Shown one piece after another: positions 16,641 through 24,945 of a DNA stretch of 64,000 nt (the stretch's first letter is position 1; every line of letters starts with the position of its first letter). The notes beneath the pieces are model-generated. The model was not told where the DNA came from and did no database searches. It saw nothing but the letters and a program-made list of their open reading frames with translations. A program made the translations under genes and the position numbers. This stretch comes from Streptomyces lydicus (GTDB taxonomy: Bacteria > Actinomycetota > Actinomycetes > Streptomycetales > Streptomycetaceae): NCBI RefSeq assembly GCF_001729485.1, contig NZ_CP017157.1, positions 7,192,001 through 7,256,000 on the forward strand. Direction: 5' to 3'.

Positions 16641-17947
16641 TTGCCCTGGCCTCTCCGGTAGATCTTGCCGATCGCCTTCGGCGCCCGCAGTCGCTGCGCG
16701 GCCAGCGAGAGCACCAGCAGCGTGGCGATGTACGGGGCGACGCCGACGATCTCCAGCGGAACCGTATCCGTGGTGGTGTACCAGACGGTGAGCAACACGG
16801 CGGCGGCCAGGCTGATCACGGCCTGGGTGCGCTGCCCGGCGCGCACCTTCCACACCGCGAGGCCGATCAGCAGTACGGCGAGCAGGAGCAGCAGCGCGTG
16901 GACGGTGGGGCCGCCGCCGCGCAGTTGGAGCGCGTCCATGAAGCCGAACAGGCCGGCGCCCATGGCGACGCCGCCCGGCCGCCAGTTGCCGAAGATCATG
17001 GTGGCGAGGCCGATGTAGCCGCGGCCGCCGGTCTGGCCGTCCTGGTAGATGTGGACGTAGATCGCCAGGAACGCGCCGCCGAGGCCGGCCAGCGCGCCGG
17101 AGGCGACCACCGCGGCGTACTTGTAGCGGTAGACGTTGACGCCGAGCGATTCGGCCGCGATGGGGCCCTCGCCGCAGGAGCGCAGCCGCAGGCCGAACGA
17201 GGAGCGCCACAGGACGAAGAAGGTGAGCACGAAGACGACGGCGGTCGCCAGGGTCAGCCAGGAGACGTTGGTGACCAGGGAGCCGAGGATGCCGGCCACG
17301 TCGGAGACCAGGAACCAGTGGTGCTGCTCGACGGAGTAGAGCCAGTCGGACAGGCCGGGGACGGTGAACGTCGGCATGTCGGGCATCGGTGGCGACTGCT
17401 TGTCGTTGCCGCCGGCGGCCGCCGCCGCGCTGCCGTCCGCGCCGAACCACAGCTTGGCGAGGAACTGGGTCAGGCCGAGCGCCATGATGTTGATCGCGAC
17501 GCCGGAGATGATGTGGTCGACGCCGAAGGTGACGGTGACGACGGCGTGCAGCAGTCCGCCGAGCGCGCCGCCGAGGATGCCGGCCGCCGCCGCGGCCCAG
17601 GGGCCGTGCTGCCAGCCGACCGCGCCCGCGGCGAAGGCGCCGAGCATCATCATGCCTTCGAGGCCGATGTTGATGACGCCGGACCGCTCGGCCCACAGAC
17701 CGCCGAGGCCGGCCAGGCCGATCGGCACGGCGGCGTTGAGCGCGGCGGTGTACTGGCCGGATTCGGTCAGGTTGGTGGCGCCGGTGATCACCCGCAGCAG
17801 GGACAGCAGGATCAGGCCGCCCGCGATGATCAGCAGGACCTTGGGGTAGCTGAGCTTGGCCCGGGCGGTCCTGGTCCTGGACGTGGACTTGGACGTGGTC
17901 TTGTCGCCGGGGCTCCGGTCGGCCGGAGCCGTGAGGTTCGTGTTCAC
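16637..17947 (-). CDS. Nucleoside ABC transporter permease 2
   Basis: 436-residue inner-membrane permease of the BMP/Rbs type (YufQ/NupQ-like). After a hydrophilic 35-residue N-tail there are about 10 membrane helices. Conserved elements: GLGGLWAERSGVINIGLEGMM, GVDHIISGVAINIMALG and the EAA-like loop SCGEGPIAAESLGVNV. It starts by GTGA overlap with permease 1 and overlaps cdd at its end. With the ATPase and BMP lipoprotein it forms a nucleoside importer. Confidence 0.9.
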   Translation of the reverse strand: MNTNLTAPADRSPGDKTTSKSTSRTRTARAKLSYPKVLLIIAGGLILLSLLRVITGATNLTESGQYTAALNAAVPIGLAGLGGLWAERSGVINIGLEGMMMLGAFAAGAVGWQHGPWAAAAAGILGGALGGLLHAVVTVTFGVDHIISGVAINIMALGLTQFLAKLWFGADGSAAAAAGGNDKQSPPMPDMPTFTVPGLSDWLYSVEQHHWFLVSDVAGILGSLVTNVSWLTLATAVVFVLTFFVLWRSSFGLRLRSCGEGPIAAESLGVNVYRYKYAAVVASGALAGLGGAFLAIYVHIYQDGQTGGRGYIGLATMIFGNWRPGGVAMGAGLFGFMDALQLRGGGPTVHALLLLLAVLLIGLAVWKVRAGQRTQAVISLAAAVLLTVWYTTTDTVPLEIVGVAPYIATLLVLSLAAQRLRAPKAIGKIYRRGQGK

Positions 17948-19050
17948 GCGGACGCCTCCGCCTTCTCGGTCTTGCGGGCCCGGTCGGCGAGCTCCGCGCC
18001 GACCTGCCGCTGCTGGAGTCTGAGGCCGTAGCGCCGTACGAGTTCGTAGGCGACGACGACGCACAGCACGATGACGCCCTGCATCACGCCGACGATCTCC
18101 TGCTGGTAGTCCTCGAATTCCAGCTGGGTGCCGGTGCGCTCGAGGAAGCCCCACAGCAGCGCGGCGGCGGCCATCCCGAGCGGGTGGTTGCGGCCCAGCA
18201 GCGCGATGGCGATGCCGGTGAAGCCGATGCCTATGGGGAAGTCGGTGCCGTAGTTGTACGAGGACCCGAGCAGCGTCGGCATACCGATCAGGCCCGCCGC
18301 GGCGCCGGACAGCAGCATGGAGGTGACGATCATCCGCTTGACGCTGACGCCGCCCGCCTCGGCCGCGGACTCGGACTGGCCGACCGTGCGGAGGTCGAAG
18401 CCGAAGCGGGTGCGGTTGAGCACGAACCAGTACACGAAGCCGACGATCACGGCGATGACGAGGAAGCCGTCGAGGGGAGCGGGCTGGGTGGGGAGGGTGA
18501 AGAAGTGGCTGGAGGCCGGGAGGTTCGGCGTGTGGAAGAGGTTGCCGTCCTTGACCGCGAGCCGGCCGTCCTGGAGGAAGTAGCCGATGACCGCGGCCGC
18601 GATGGCGTTCAGCATGATCGTGGTGATCACCTCGCTGACGCCGCGGGTGGTCTTCAGCAGACCCGCGATGCCCGCCCAGACCGAGCCGACCAGCATCGCG
18701 ACGATGATGATGATCGGGATCTGGAGGAAGCCGGGGAGCGTCAGCGCACCGCCGACCACCGCGGCGAAGAACGCCGCGATGCGGTACTGGCCGTCGACGC
18801 CGATGTTGAAGAGGTTCATCCGGAAGCCGATGGCGACGGCCAGCGCGGACAGGTAGTAGGGGACCGCCTTGTTGATGATCCAGACCTGGCTGTCGCTCTT
18901 GGAGCCGAAGTCGGCCATCACCAGGTAGGCGTGGATCGGGTCCTTGCCGGTGGCCAGGATGATCACCGAGGTGATGGCCAGCGCCGCGACGATCGCCAGG
19001 ACGGGGGCGGCGATGCCCAGGATCAGCTTGTTCTTGTCGAGCTTCTTCAC
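17944..19050 (-). CDS. Nucleoside ABC transporter permease 1
   Basis: 368-residue permease (YufP/NupP-like) with about 8-9 helices. Signatures are GFRMNLFNIGVDGQYRIAA, TRGVSEVITTIMLNAIA and the loop TVGQSESAAEAGGVSVKR, which contacts the ATPase. The GTG start overlaps the ATPase stop. It probably forms the translocation pore as a heterodimer with permease 2. Confidence 0.9.
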   Translation of the reverse strand: MKKLDKNKLILGIAAPVLAIVAALAITSVIILATGKDPIHAYLVMADFGSKSDSQVWIINKAVPYYLSALAVAIGFRMNLFNIGVDGQYRIAAFFAAVVGGALTLPGFLQIPIIIIVAMLVGSVWAGIAGLLKTTRGVSEVITTIMLNAIAAAVIGYFLQDGRLAVKDGNLFHTPNLPASSHFFTLPTQPAPLDGFLVIAVIVGFVYWFVLNRTRFGFDLRTVGQSESAAEAGGVSVKRMIVTSMLLSGAAAGLIGMPTLLGSSYNYGTDFPIGIGFTGIAIALLGRNHPLGMAAAALLWGFLERTGTQLEFEDYQQEIVGVMQGVIVLCVVVAYELVRRYGLRLQQRQVGAELADRARKTEKAEASA

Positions 19051-20621
19051 TCGGACTCCCCCTCCTGGGACGAGCGCGGCTCCTGCTCCGCGGCGGAGTC
19101 GTTGCCGGAATGCGTGAGATGGCCGCTGGCGGCGCCGGTCATGGCCGAGCCCAGCTCCTCGGGGGTGATGGTGGCGGGGTCCGCGTCCGCGACGAGCCGG
19201 CCGCGGTACATCACCCGCAGGCAGTCGGACAGGCCGATCAGCTCGTCCAGGTCGGCGGAGATCAGCAGTACGGCGAGACCTTCGTGGCGGGCGGCACGGA
19301 TCTGGTCCCAGATCTGTGCCTGGGCGCCGACGTCCACGCCCCGGGTGGGGTGCGCGGCGATCAGCAGCTTGGGGTGGTGGCTCATCTCGCGGCCGAAGAT
19401 CAGCTTCTGCTGGTTGCCGCCGGAGAGCGAGGCCGCGGTGACCTCGATGCCGGGGGTGCGGACGTCGTACTCGGCGACGATCCGCTCGGTGTCCGCGCGG
19501 GCGGCCTTCAGGTCGAGCAGCCGGCCCTTGGCGTTGGGCTTCTGGGTGACGTGGCCCAGGATGCGGTTCTCCCACAGGGGGGCCTCCAGCAGCAGGCCGT
19601 GCCGGTGGCGGTCCTCGGGGATGTAGCCGATGCCGTCCTCGCGCCGGGCGCGGGTGGGCAGGTGGCTGATGTCGGTGCCGTCCAGCGTGACGGTGCCGCC
19701 GTCGGGGGCGCGCATCCCCATGATCGCCTCGACCAGTTCGGCCTGGCCGTTGCCCTCCACCCCCGCGATGCCCAGGACCTCGCCCTTGTGGATGGTCAGC
19801 GACACGTCCTCCAGGACGGCACGCTCCACCCCCTCCGCGTCGGCGGTGGTCAGCCGCAGCCCTTCGACCTTCAGCATCTCCACGTCCGTGACGGTGGACT
19901 CGCGGGTCTGCGGCGAGGGCAGTTCGCTGCCGACCATCAGCTCGGCGAGCTGCTTGGGCGTGGTCTCGCCGGGCGCGACGGAGGCCACGGTGGTGCCGCG
20001 CCGGATGACGGTGATGTCGTCGGCGACCGAGAGCACCTCGCCCAGCTTGTGGGAGATGAAGATGACGGTCAGGCCCTCGGCCTTGAGTTCGCGCAGGTTG
20101 TCGAAGAGCGCGTCGACCTCCTGCGGGACCAGGACCGCGGTCGGCTCGTCGAGGATGAGCGTGCGGGCGCCGCGGTAGAGGACCTTGAGGATCTCCACGC
20201 GCTGGCGGTCGGCGACGCCGAGGTCCTCGACGAGGAGGTCGGGGCGGACGCCGAGGCCGTAGCGGTCGGAGATCTTGAGGATCTCGGCGCGGGCCTTGGC
20301 GCCGATGCCGTGCAGCTTCTCGCCGCCGAGAACGACGTTCTCCAGGACGGTGAGGTTGTCGGCGAGCATGAAGTGCTGGTGCACCATGCCGATGCCGCGG
20401 GCGATGGCGTCGGCCGGGCTGTGGAAGCTGACCTGGTCGCCGTCGATGCTGATGGTGCCCTCGTCCGGCTTCTGCATGCCGTAGAGGATCTTCATCAGCG
20501 TGGACTTGCCCGCGCCGTTCTCGCCGACCAGCGCGTGCACGGTGCCGCGGCGGATGGTGATGTCGATGTCGTGGTTGGCGACGACTCCCGGGAACCGCTT
20601 GGTGATCCCGCGGAGTTCCAC
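19047..20621 (-). CDS. Nucleoside ABC transporter ATPase (tandem-domain)
   Basis: Two-domain sugar/nucleoside-type ATPase (YufO/RbsA class), 524 residues from the GTG at 20621. Domain 1 has Walker A GENGAGKS (33-40) and LILDEPTAVL; its signature reads LGVADRQRVEI instead of LSxGxxQ. Domain 2 has the usual degenerate Walker A (GVEGNGQAELVEAI), a good signature LSGGNQQKLIFGRE and AHPTRGVD, with Ala-His replacing the Asp-Glu-Pro of Walker B. The GTG has no good ribosome-binding site. In frame upstream lies a GAGGAG (20684-20689) 8 nt from an ATC at 20675, which would add 18 residues with a rare start codon; no ATG, GTG or TTG is available there. Confidence 0.9.
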   Translation of the reverse strand: MELRGITKRFPGVVANHDIDITIRRGTVHALVGENGAGKSTLMKILYGMQKPDEGTISIDGDQVSFHSPADAIARGIGMVHQHFMLADNLTVLENVVLGGEKLHGIGAKARAEILKISDRYGLGVRPDLLVEDLGVADRQRVEILKVLYRGARTLILDEPTAVLVPQEVDALFDNLRELKAEGLTVIFISHKLGEVLSVADDITVIRRGTTVASVAPGETTPKQLAELMVGSELPSPQTRESTVTDVEMLKVEGLRLTTADAEGVERAVLEDVSLTIHKGEVLGIAGVEGNGQAELVEAIMGMRAPDGGTVTLDGTDISHLPTRARREDGIGYIPEDRHRHGLLLEAPLWENRILGHVTQKPNAKGRLLDLKAARADTERIVAEYDVRTPGIEVTAASLSGGNQQKLIFGREMSHHPKLLIAAHPTRGVDVGAQAQIWDQIRAARHEGLAVLLISADLDELIGLSDCLRVMYRGRLVADADPATITPEELGSAMTGAASGHLTHSGNDSAAEQEPRSSQEGESE

Positions 20622-20747
20622 CGCCGGTGCTGCGGCGGGGGCGCTGTCTGCCTGGGGGCTGCTGGACGCTTTGATGGCGCACTCTCCTCGGGGGACAGGG
20701 AGTGGTACGAAGGAGCGAAGAGGTGAAGATATCGCGCCAACTCCGCG

Positions 20748-20759
20748 CTACGCGCGTAG
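20748..20759. promoter_or_regulatory. Putative nucleoside-regulon operator before the ABC operon
   Basis: Perfect palindrome CTACGCGCGTAG, identical to the copy before add. It lies 73 bp upstream of the ATC candidate start and between the BMP gene and the ATPase gene, indicating a promoter of its own for ATPase-permease-permease-cdd. Confidence 0.65.
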
Positions 20760-20770
20760 TGTTGACGCCG

Positions 20771-20843
20771 AAAAAAGCCGAAAACCTGCCGGGTCTCTCC
20801 GGCGGACGGACCCGGCGCGGCGGCTTGGTCGCCGCCGCGCCGG
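20771..20843 (-). terminator. Hairpin between BMP gene and ABC operon
   Basis: Perfect 13-bp stem (20812-20824 with 20831-20843, 6-nt loop), starting 15 bp after the BMP stop. A run of six T on the minus strand (20771-20776) follows further down. It probably ends or attenuates BMP transcripts, letting binding protein be made in excess of the transporter. Confidence 0.65.
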
Positions 20844-20858
20844 ACCGAGGAGGACCTG

Positions 20859-21893
20859 CTACTTGGCGGGGGTGTCGCTGACCTTCACCTGGCCCGACGC
20901 GATCTTCTTCTTGGCCGCGTCGATCTTGGCCTGGATGTCCTTGATGAAGCCGCCCGACGTGGACAGCCGCACGCCGTCGTCCTTGAGCGTGTAGCTCTTG
21001 TTGCCGGTCAGCGGCTTCTTGTCGTGCACGCTCTTGACCAGGTCGTACACCGCCACGTCGACGTTCTTCATGACCGACGTGAGGATCGAGTTCTTGTACT
21101 GCGCCAGGCCCGGCTGGAGGTACTGGTCGGAGTCGACGCCGATCGCCCAGGTGCCCTTCTTGCCGGCGACCGTCTCGATCGAGCCGTTGCCGGACTGGCC
21201 GGCCGCGGTGTAGATCACGTCGATACCGGCGTCGAGCATGCCCTTGGCCTTGCCCTTCGCGGCGGCCGGGTCGTTGAAGCCCTTGTCGTCGTTGGCGTAG
21301 AGGTACTCGGAGGTGACCTTCGCCTTGGCGTCGGTGTCCTTGACGCCCTGCTCGAAGCCGGCCTGGAACTTCTGGATCAGCGCGTTGTTCACACCGCCGA
21401 TGAAGCCGACCTTGTGGGTCTTGCTCTTCAGCGCGGCGGCGACACCGGCGAGGTAGGAAGCCTCGTTCTCGGCGAAGACCATGCCGTAGACGTTCTTGGC
21501 CTGGGAGGCGGAGTCGACGACGCCGAAGGTGGTCTTCGGGAACTGCTTGGCGACCTTGTTGACGGACTTGCCGTAGTTGAAGCCGACGCCGATGACGGGG
21601 TTGAAGCCCGCCTCGGCCAGCGAGGACAGCCGCTGCTCGCGGTCCGCCTCGGTCTCGCCGTTCTTGGCGGTCATCATCTTGGACTTCACGCCGAGGTCCT
21701 TCTCGGCCTTGTCCGCGCCACGAGCCGCCGCCTCGTTGAACGAGTGGTCGTCCCGGCCGCCGACGTCGAAGGCGAGGCCGAGGCCCTTGTCCTTGCCGCC
21801 GGACTCGGTGGACGACGCGCCGCAGGCGCTCAGCGAGAGCGTGAGGGCCGCGGTGGCTATGCCCGCGGCAGCGATCTTGGTTACCCGGTGCAC
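20859..21893 (-). CDS. BMP-family nucleoside-binding lipoprotein
   Basis: 344-residue substrate-binding lipoprotein of the BMP (Med/PnrA) family. Signal peptide with lipobox LSAC (Cys24); mature part with GLAFDVGGRDDHSFNEAAARG, NPVIGVGFNYG, GVVDSASQAKNVYGMVFAENEASYLAG and GVDSDQY, all family signatures for the nucleoside pocket (Asp, Asn and aromatic ligands). The GTG start follows GAAGGGG. It is transcribed towards the ATPase and permease genes and is the binding protein for that importer. Confidence 0.93.
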   Translation of the reverse strand: MHRVTKIAAAGIATAALTLSLSACGASSTESGGKDKGLGLAFDVGGRDDHSFNEAAARGADKAEKDLGVKSKMMTAKNGETEADREQRLSSLAEAGFNPVIGVGFNYGKSVNKVAKQFPKTTFGVVDSASQAKNVYGMVFAENEASYLAGVAAALKSKTHKVGFIGGVNNALIQKFQAGFEQGVKDTDAKAKVTSEYLYANDDKGFNDPAAAKGKAKGMLDAGIDVIYTAAGQSGNGSIETVAGKKGTWAIGVDSDQYLQPGLAQYKNSILTSVMKNVDVAVYDLVKSVHDKKPLTGNKSYTLKDDGVRLSTSGGFIKDIQAKIDAAKKKIASGQVKVSDTPAK

Positions 21894-21944
21894 GAGGGCC
21901 CCTTCGACTCGTAGCGCCTCCGTTGGCGCTGGCTTGTCGGAGAT

Positions 21945-21956
21945 TAACGCGCGTAG
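21945..21956. promoter_or_regulatory. Putative nucleoside-regulon operator before the BMP gene
   Basis: TAACGCGCGTAG, matching 10 of 12 positions of the palindrome before add, with one arm intact. It lies 52 bp upstream of the BMP start. Confidence 0.45.
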
Positions 21957-22208
21957 ACCTGGCGGAAAACCCTCCACTGTGTGGACGTTATCGATTCGAG
22001 GCGTACGGCATCCCGGCGAGCCGGGAGCGACCGAAATAGGTGGCACGTACCGGCAACTTGCCGGAACGGCCGGTATGCAAGGAGTCACCGCGATTCGAGC
22101 GGCTATATCAAGCCGTTCTTGAACGCCACGCCGGCACGACGAATCGGCGCGGCCCGGCCCGGGACGCGACCGGGAGATCCTTCAGGCTTTCGCGGTGGTG
22201 CACCTCGT

Positions 22209-22241
22209 GCGGTGGCCGTCGCGCGACGCGACGGCCACCGC
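22209..22241. terminator. Hairpin after the M20 amidohydrolase
   Basis: Perfect 15-bp stem (GCGGTGGCCGTCGCG at 22209-22223, complement at 22227-22241) with a 3-nt loop, 12 bp beyond the stop codon. Confidence 0.8.
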
Positions 22242-22252
22242 GCCGCGGGGCA

Positions 22253-23524
22253 TCAGCCGGACAGGTCCCCGTCGAGGAGTGCGGCGGCGGTGAAGAGTTC
22301 CACGCCGACCTTGATCGCCTGCTCGTCGACGTCGAAGTCGCCGCGGTGCAGGTCGCGGCGGACCGGGTCGGCGGGCGGGTGGACGCCGAGGCGGGCCATG
22401 GCGCCGGGGACGTGTTCCAGGTACCAGGAGAAGTCCTCGCCGCCGAGGGACTGTTCGGTGCTCTCGACGGCGCCCTCGCCGCGGCGGGCGGCCATCGCGG
22501 AGTGCAGGAGCTGGACCGAGCCCGCCTCGTTGACCACCGGGGGCACCCCGCGGACGTAGTTGATCTGCGACTTGGCGCCGTGCAGGGTGGCGATCTCGTC
22601 GATCGCGGCGTGCACCAGGTCGGGGGCCTGGCGCCAGGCGGCGATGTCGAGGCAGCGGACGGTGCCGGACAGTTCGGCGTGCTGCGGGATGACGTTGCAG
22701 GCGTGGCCGGTCTCCAGCCGGCCCCAGGTGACGGCGAGGCCGGCCCGCGCGTCGACCCTGCGGGACAGCAGCGCCGGGACGTCCAGGGCGACCCGGGCCG
22801 CGGCGGTGACCATGTCGGTGGTCAGGTGCGGGCGGGCGGTGTGGCCGCCGGCCCCGTCGAGGCCGACCTCCAGCCGGTCGCAGGCGGAGGTGATCGCCCC
22901 GGTGCGCAGCCCGATCCGGCCGGCGTCGACGCGCGGGTCGCAGTGCACCGCGAGGATCCGGCCGACGCCCTCCAGGGCGCCCGACTCGATCGCGTCGGCG
23001 GCGCCGCCGGGCAGGACCTCCTCGGCGGGCTGGAAGAGCAGCCGCACCGGGCCCGGCAGGGCGCCGGCGCGGGCCAGCTCGGCGAGGACCAGGCCGGCGC
23101 CGAGGACGACGGTGGTGTGCACGTCGTGGCCGCAGGCGTGGGCGCGGCCGGGGACCTGGGAGCGGTAGGGGACGGTCTTGGTGTCCGGGATGGGCAGGCC
23201 GTCGATGTCCGCGCGCAGCGCCAGCAGCGGGCGGGTGGGGTCGAGGGCGACGCCCCGGCCGCCGGTCGCCGCGTCGTCCGTACCGATGTCGCACACCAGG
23301 CCCGTGCCGGTGGACAGTACGCGGGGGTGCAGACCCGCCTGCTCCAGCCGTTCCTTGAGCGCTGCGGTGGTCCGGAACTCCTGGTTGCCCAGCTCGGGGT
23401 GCATGTGCAAGTCACGCCGGAAGAGGCTGAGTTCGGCGCGCAGCGCCTCCGGGAGCGTGCCGGGGAGCTGGTCCCCGGCGGGGGTGCGAGCGGCGCCGGT
23501 ATCGCGGGACATCAGTTGGTTCAC
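22253..23524 (-). CDS. M20-family amidohydrolase
   Basis: 423-residue metal-dependent amidohydrolase of the M20D/N-acyl-amino-acid type (hippurate hydrolase/HipO, IAA-amino-acid hydrolase relatives). Metal-binding motifs: HACGHDVHTT, FQPAEEVLPGGA and GGEDFSWYL; substrate motifs RRDLHMHPELG and RADIDGLPI. The start may be the GTG at 23524 or the ATG at 23512. The exact substrate is not deducible. It stands alone between the nucleoside and polymer loci and ends in a strong hairpin. Confidence 0.9.
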   Translation of the reverse strand: MNQLMSRDTGAARTPAGDQLPGTLPEALRAELSLFRRDLHMHPELGNQEFRTTAALKERLEQAGLHPRVLSTGTGLVCDIGTDDAATGGRGVALDPTRPLLALRADIDGLPIPDTKTVPYRSQVPGRAHACGHDVHTTVVLGAGLVLAELARAGALPGPVRLLFQPAEEVLPGGAADAIESGALEGVGRILAVHCDPRVDAGRIGLRTGAITSACDRLEVGLDGAGGHTARPHLTTDMVTAAARVALDVPALLSRRVDARAGLAVTWGRLETGHACNVIPQHAELSGTVRCLDIAAWRQAPDLVHAAIDEIATLHGAKSQINYVRGVPPVVNEAGSVQLLHSAMAARRGEGAVESTEQSLGGEDFSWYLEHVPGAMARLGVHPPADPVRRDLHRGDFDVDEQAIKVGVELFTAAALLDGDLSG

Positions 23525-23662
23525 CTGTTGAAGGTTACGGCCACCGAAGGGGCAACTGTCCCTCGATCAACAAAAGTTCAGCCCGTTAGGGGAAGAAAAT
23601 CTAGGCCGCTCGGCGCATGGACGGTTTATGGGAGGGGTATGAAGTAGAGCTTTGCGCAGAGG

Positions 23663-24916
23663 TCAACCGGCCGCCATCCGCTGGGTGAACGGCAGTCGTT
23701 GCACGTCACGGGCGGTCCCGGTGACCCCGTCGAGGAAGCCCTGGGCGCGCGGGGAGGCATGGGCCGTCAGCCACTGCGGATCGATGTCACAGACCGCGAC
23801 CCTCACCCCTGTACCCAGCAGTGCGAGCGGCAGGGTGTGCACGACGGTGGAGGGGAAGCTGACGATCAGCCGGCCGATCGGGCCGCGCCGGGCGATCAGT
23901 TCGAGCGGCAGGTCGGGCCGGACGATCTCCAGGCCGGTCTCCGCGGCCAGCCGGTGCAGCTTCTCGGTGCTCTCCCGGCGGTGCGCGAAGTAGCGGGTGG
24001 CGCCGTGCGTACGGGCCAGGGTGAGGACCGCGTCCCGATAGCGGTCGGCGTCCACGACGCCGGTCTCGACCAGCGAGGTGCCGACGATGTCGGCGGCGCC
24101 CATCACGCGGGGCGGACCGAAGCGGGTCCGGGTCCAGGCGAAGTCGTTGGTGGTGACCCGCACGCCCGGCGGGGCGTCGACGGGCATCGAGCTGAACAGC
24201 CCGACGGTGCGCCGGCCGCCCTCGGGCGCGGGGGTGAGCCGGCGGCGGGCGGTGGCCGAGAACGGCGCGAAGACCAGGTCCCGGGCGCCGCGCCCGCTGC
24301 CGTGCCGGTGCCAGCGCACCAGCCGTTCGCCGCGGGCGAGTTGGGAGATGAACTCCATGGTGGCGGTGCCGTCGTCGACCACGACCAGGTCGCGCGCCCG
24401 GGTGAGGGTCAGCAGCAGCTGGACGTAGCGGGAGAACGGGTCGCCGATGACGATCCGGCGGGCCCGGCGCAGCAGCGGGGTGAGGCCGCCGACGGTGCGC
24501 ATCGGGGCGGTCGGGCCGCCGCGGGCCTCCTCCCAGCGCACCGTGTGGCCCTCGTCGCGGGCGAGTTCCGCCATCCGGCGCAGCTGGCCGCGGGTCATCG
24601 GGTCGTGCGGGGAGAGCACGACCACGGTGAGCGAGGTGGGTGCCGGCCCGCCGCGCCCGGCGGACCCGGGGCCGTGGCCCAGGTCCGCCGAGTGCGCCCA
24701 TTCCAGGACGTTCAGCAGCTGCACCGGGCTCTCGACGAAGGCGAGGGTGCCGGTGCCCGGGGCGGCGGCACCGGACTGCCCGCCGGCGGGGGCGGTGCGG
24801 TGGCGCTGCCGCGGCACCCCCAGGAGACGGCGGGCGGGAGTACCCGCCGTCTCCTGGGGCGGGACCCCGGCGCCGGGCGGGACGGGCCCGGCGCGGGTCC
24901 CCTCGGGTGAGCTCAC
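23663..24916 (-). CDS. Polysialyltransferase-like glycosyltransferase
   Basis: 417 residues. The conserved part begins near residue 57 (TLAFVESPVQLLNVLEW) and contains IVIGDPFSRYVQLLL, DLVVVDDGTATMEFIS, YFAHRRE, EIVRPDLPLEL and SFPSTVVHTLPL, resembling the GT fold of bacterial polysialyl/lipooligosaccharide sialyltransferases (His-Arg in place of the His-Pro motif, then Ser-Ser/Thr). The first 56 residues are Pro/Gly-rich and encode a 17-bp perfect inverted repeat; a GTG at 24817, directly after that repeat, is an alternative start. It follows the NeuB gene and probably extends or initiates a nonulosonic-acid polymer. Confidence 0.7.
   Translation of the reverse strand: MSSPEGTRAGPVPPGAGVPPQETAGTPARRLLGVPRQRHRTAPAGGQSGAAAPGTGTLAFVESPVQLLNVLEWAHSADLGHGPGSAGRGGPAPTSLTVVVLSPHDPMTRGQLRRMAELARDEGHTVRWEEARGGPTAPMRTVGGLTPLLRRARRIVIGDPFSRYVQLLLTLTRARDLVVVDDGTATMEFISQLARGERLVRWHRHGSGRGARDLVFAPFSATARRRLTPAPEGGRRTVGLFSSMPVDAPPGVRVTTNDFAWTRTRFGPPRVMGAADIVGTSLVETGVVDADRYRDAVLTLARTHGATRYFAHRRESTEKLHRLAAETGLEIVRPDLPLELIARRGPIGRLIVSFPSTVVHTLPLALLGTGVRVAVCDIDPQWLTAHASPRAQGFLDGVTGTARDVQRLPFTQRMAAG
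24818..24859. repeat. 17-bp perfect inverted repeat inside the 5' coding region
   Basis: CCCCAGGAGACGGCGGG (24818-24834) and its exact complement (24843-24859), 8-nt loop. It lies within the first 35 codons of the glycosyltransferase as drawn, and immediately before an alternative GTG start. It looks like a terminator or attenuator behind neuB, or a dispersed palindromic element. Confidence 0.65.
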
Positions 24917-24945
24917 CTTGGCTCCCGTCGGCTCGTGGGCCGGTC

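Larger units (their letters stand above)
21894..22252. other. Intergenic: BMP promoter and amidohydrolase terminator
   Basis: 359 bp between the BMP start and the amidohydrolase stop. It holds the BMP operator-like box (21945-21956) and the hairpin at 22209-22241. I see no gene in the remainder. Confidence 0.6.

Noticed and set aside
17944..20682. 912-residue minus-strand frame spanning ATPase and permease
   Set aside because: Its first half is the ATPase read in a wrong frame (Arg/Pro-rich); only the permease part from 19050 is real. Not a fusion.
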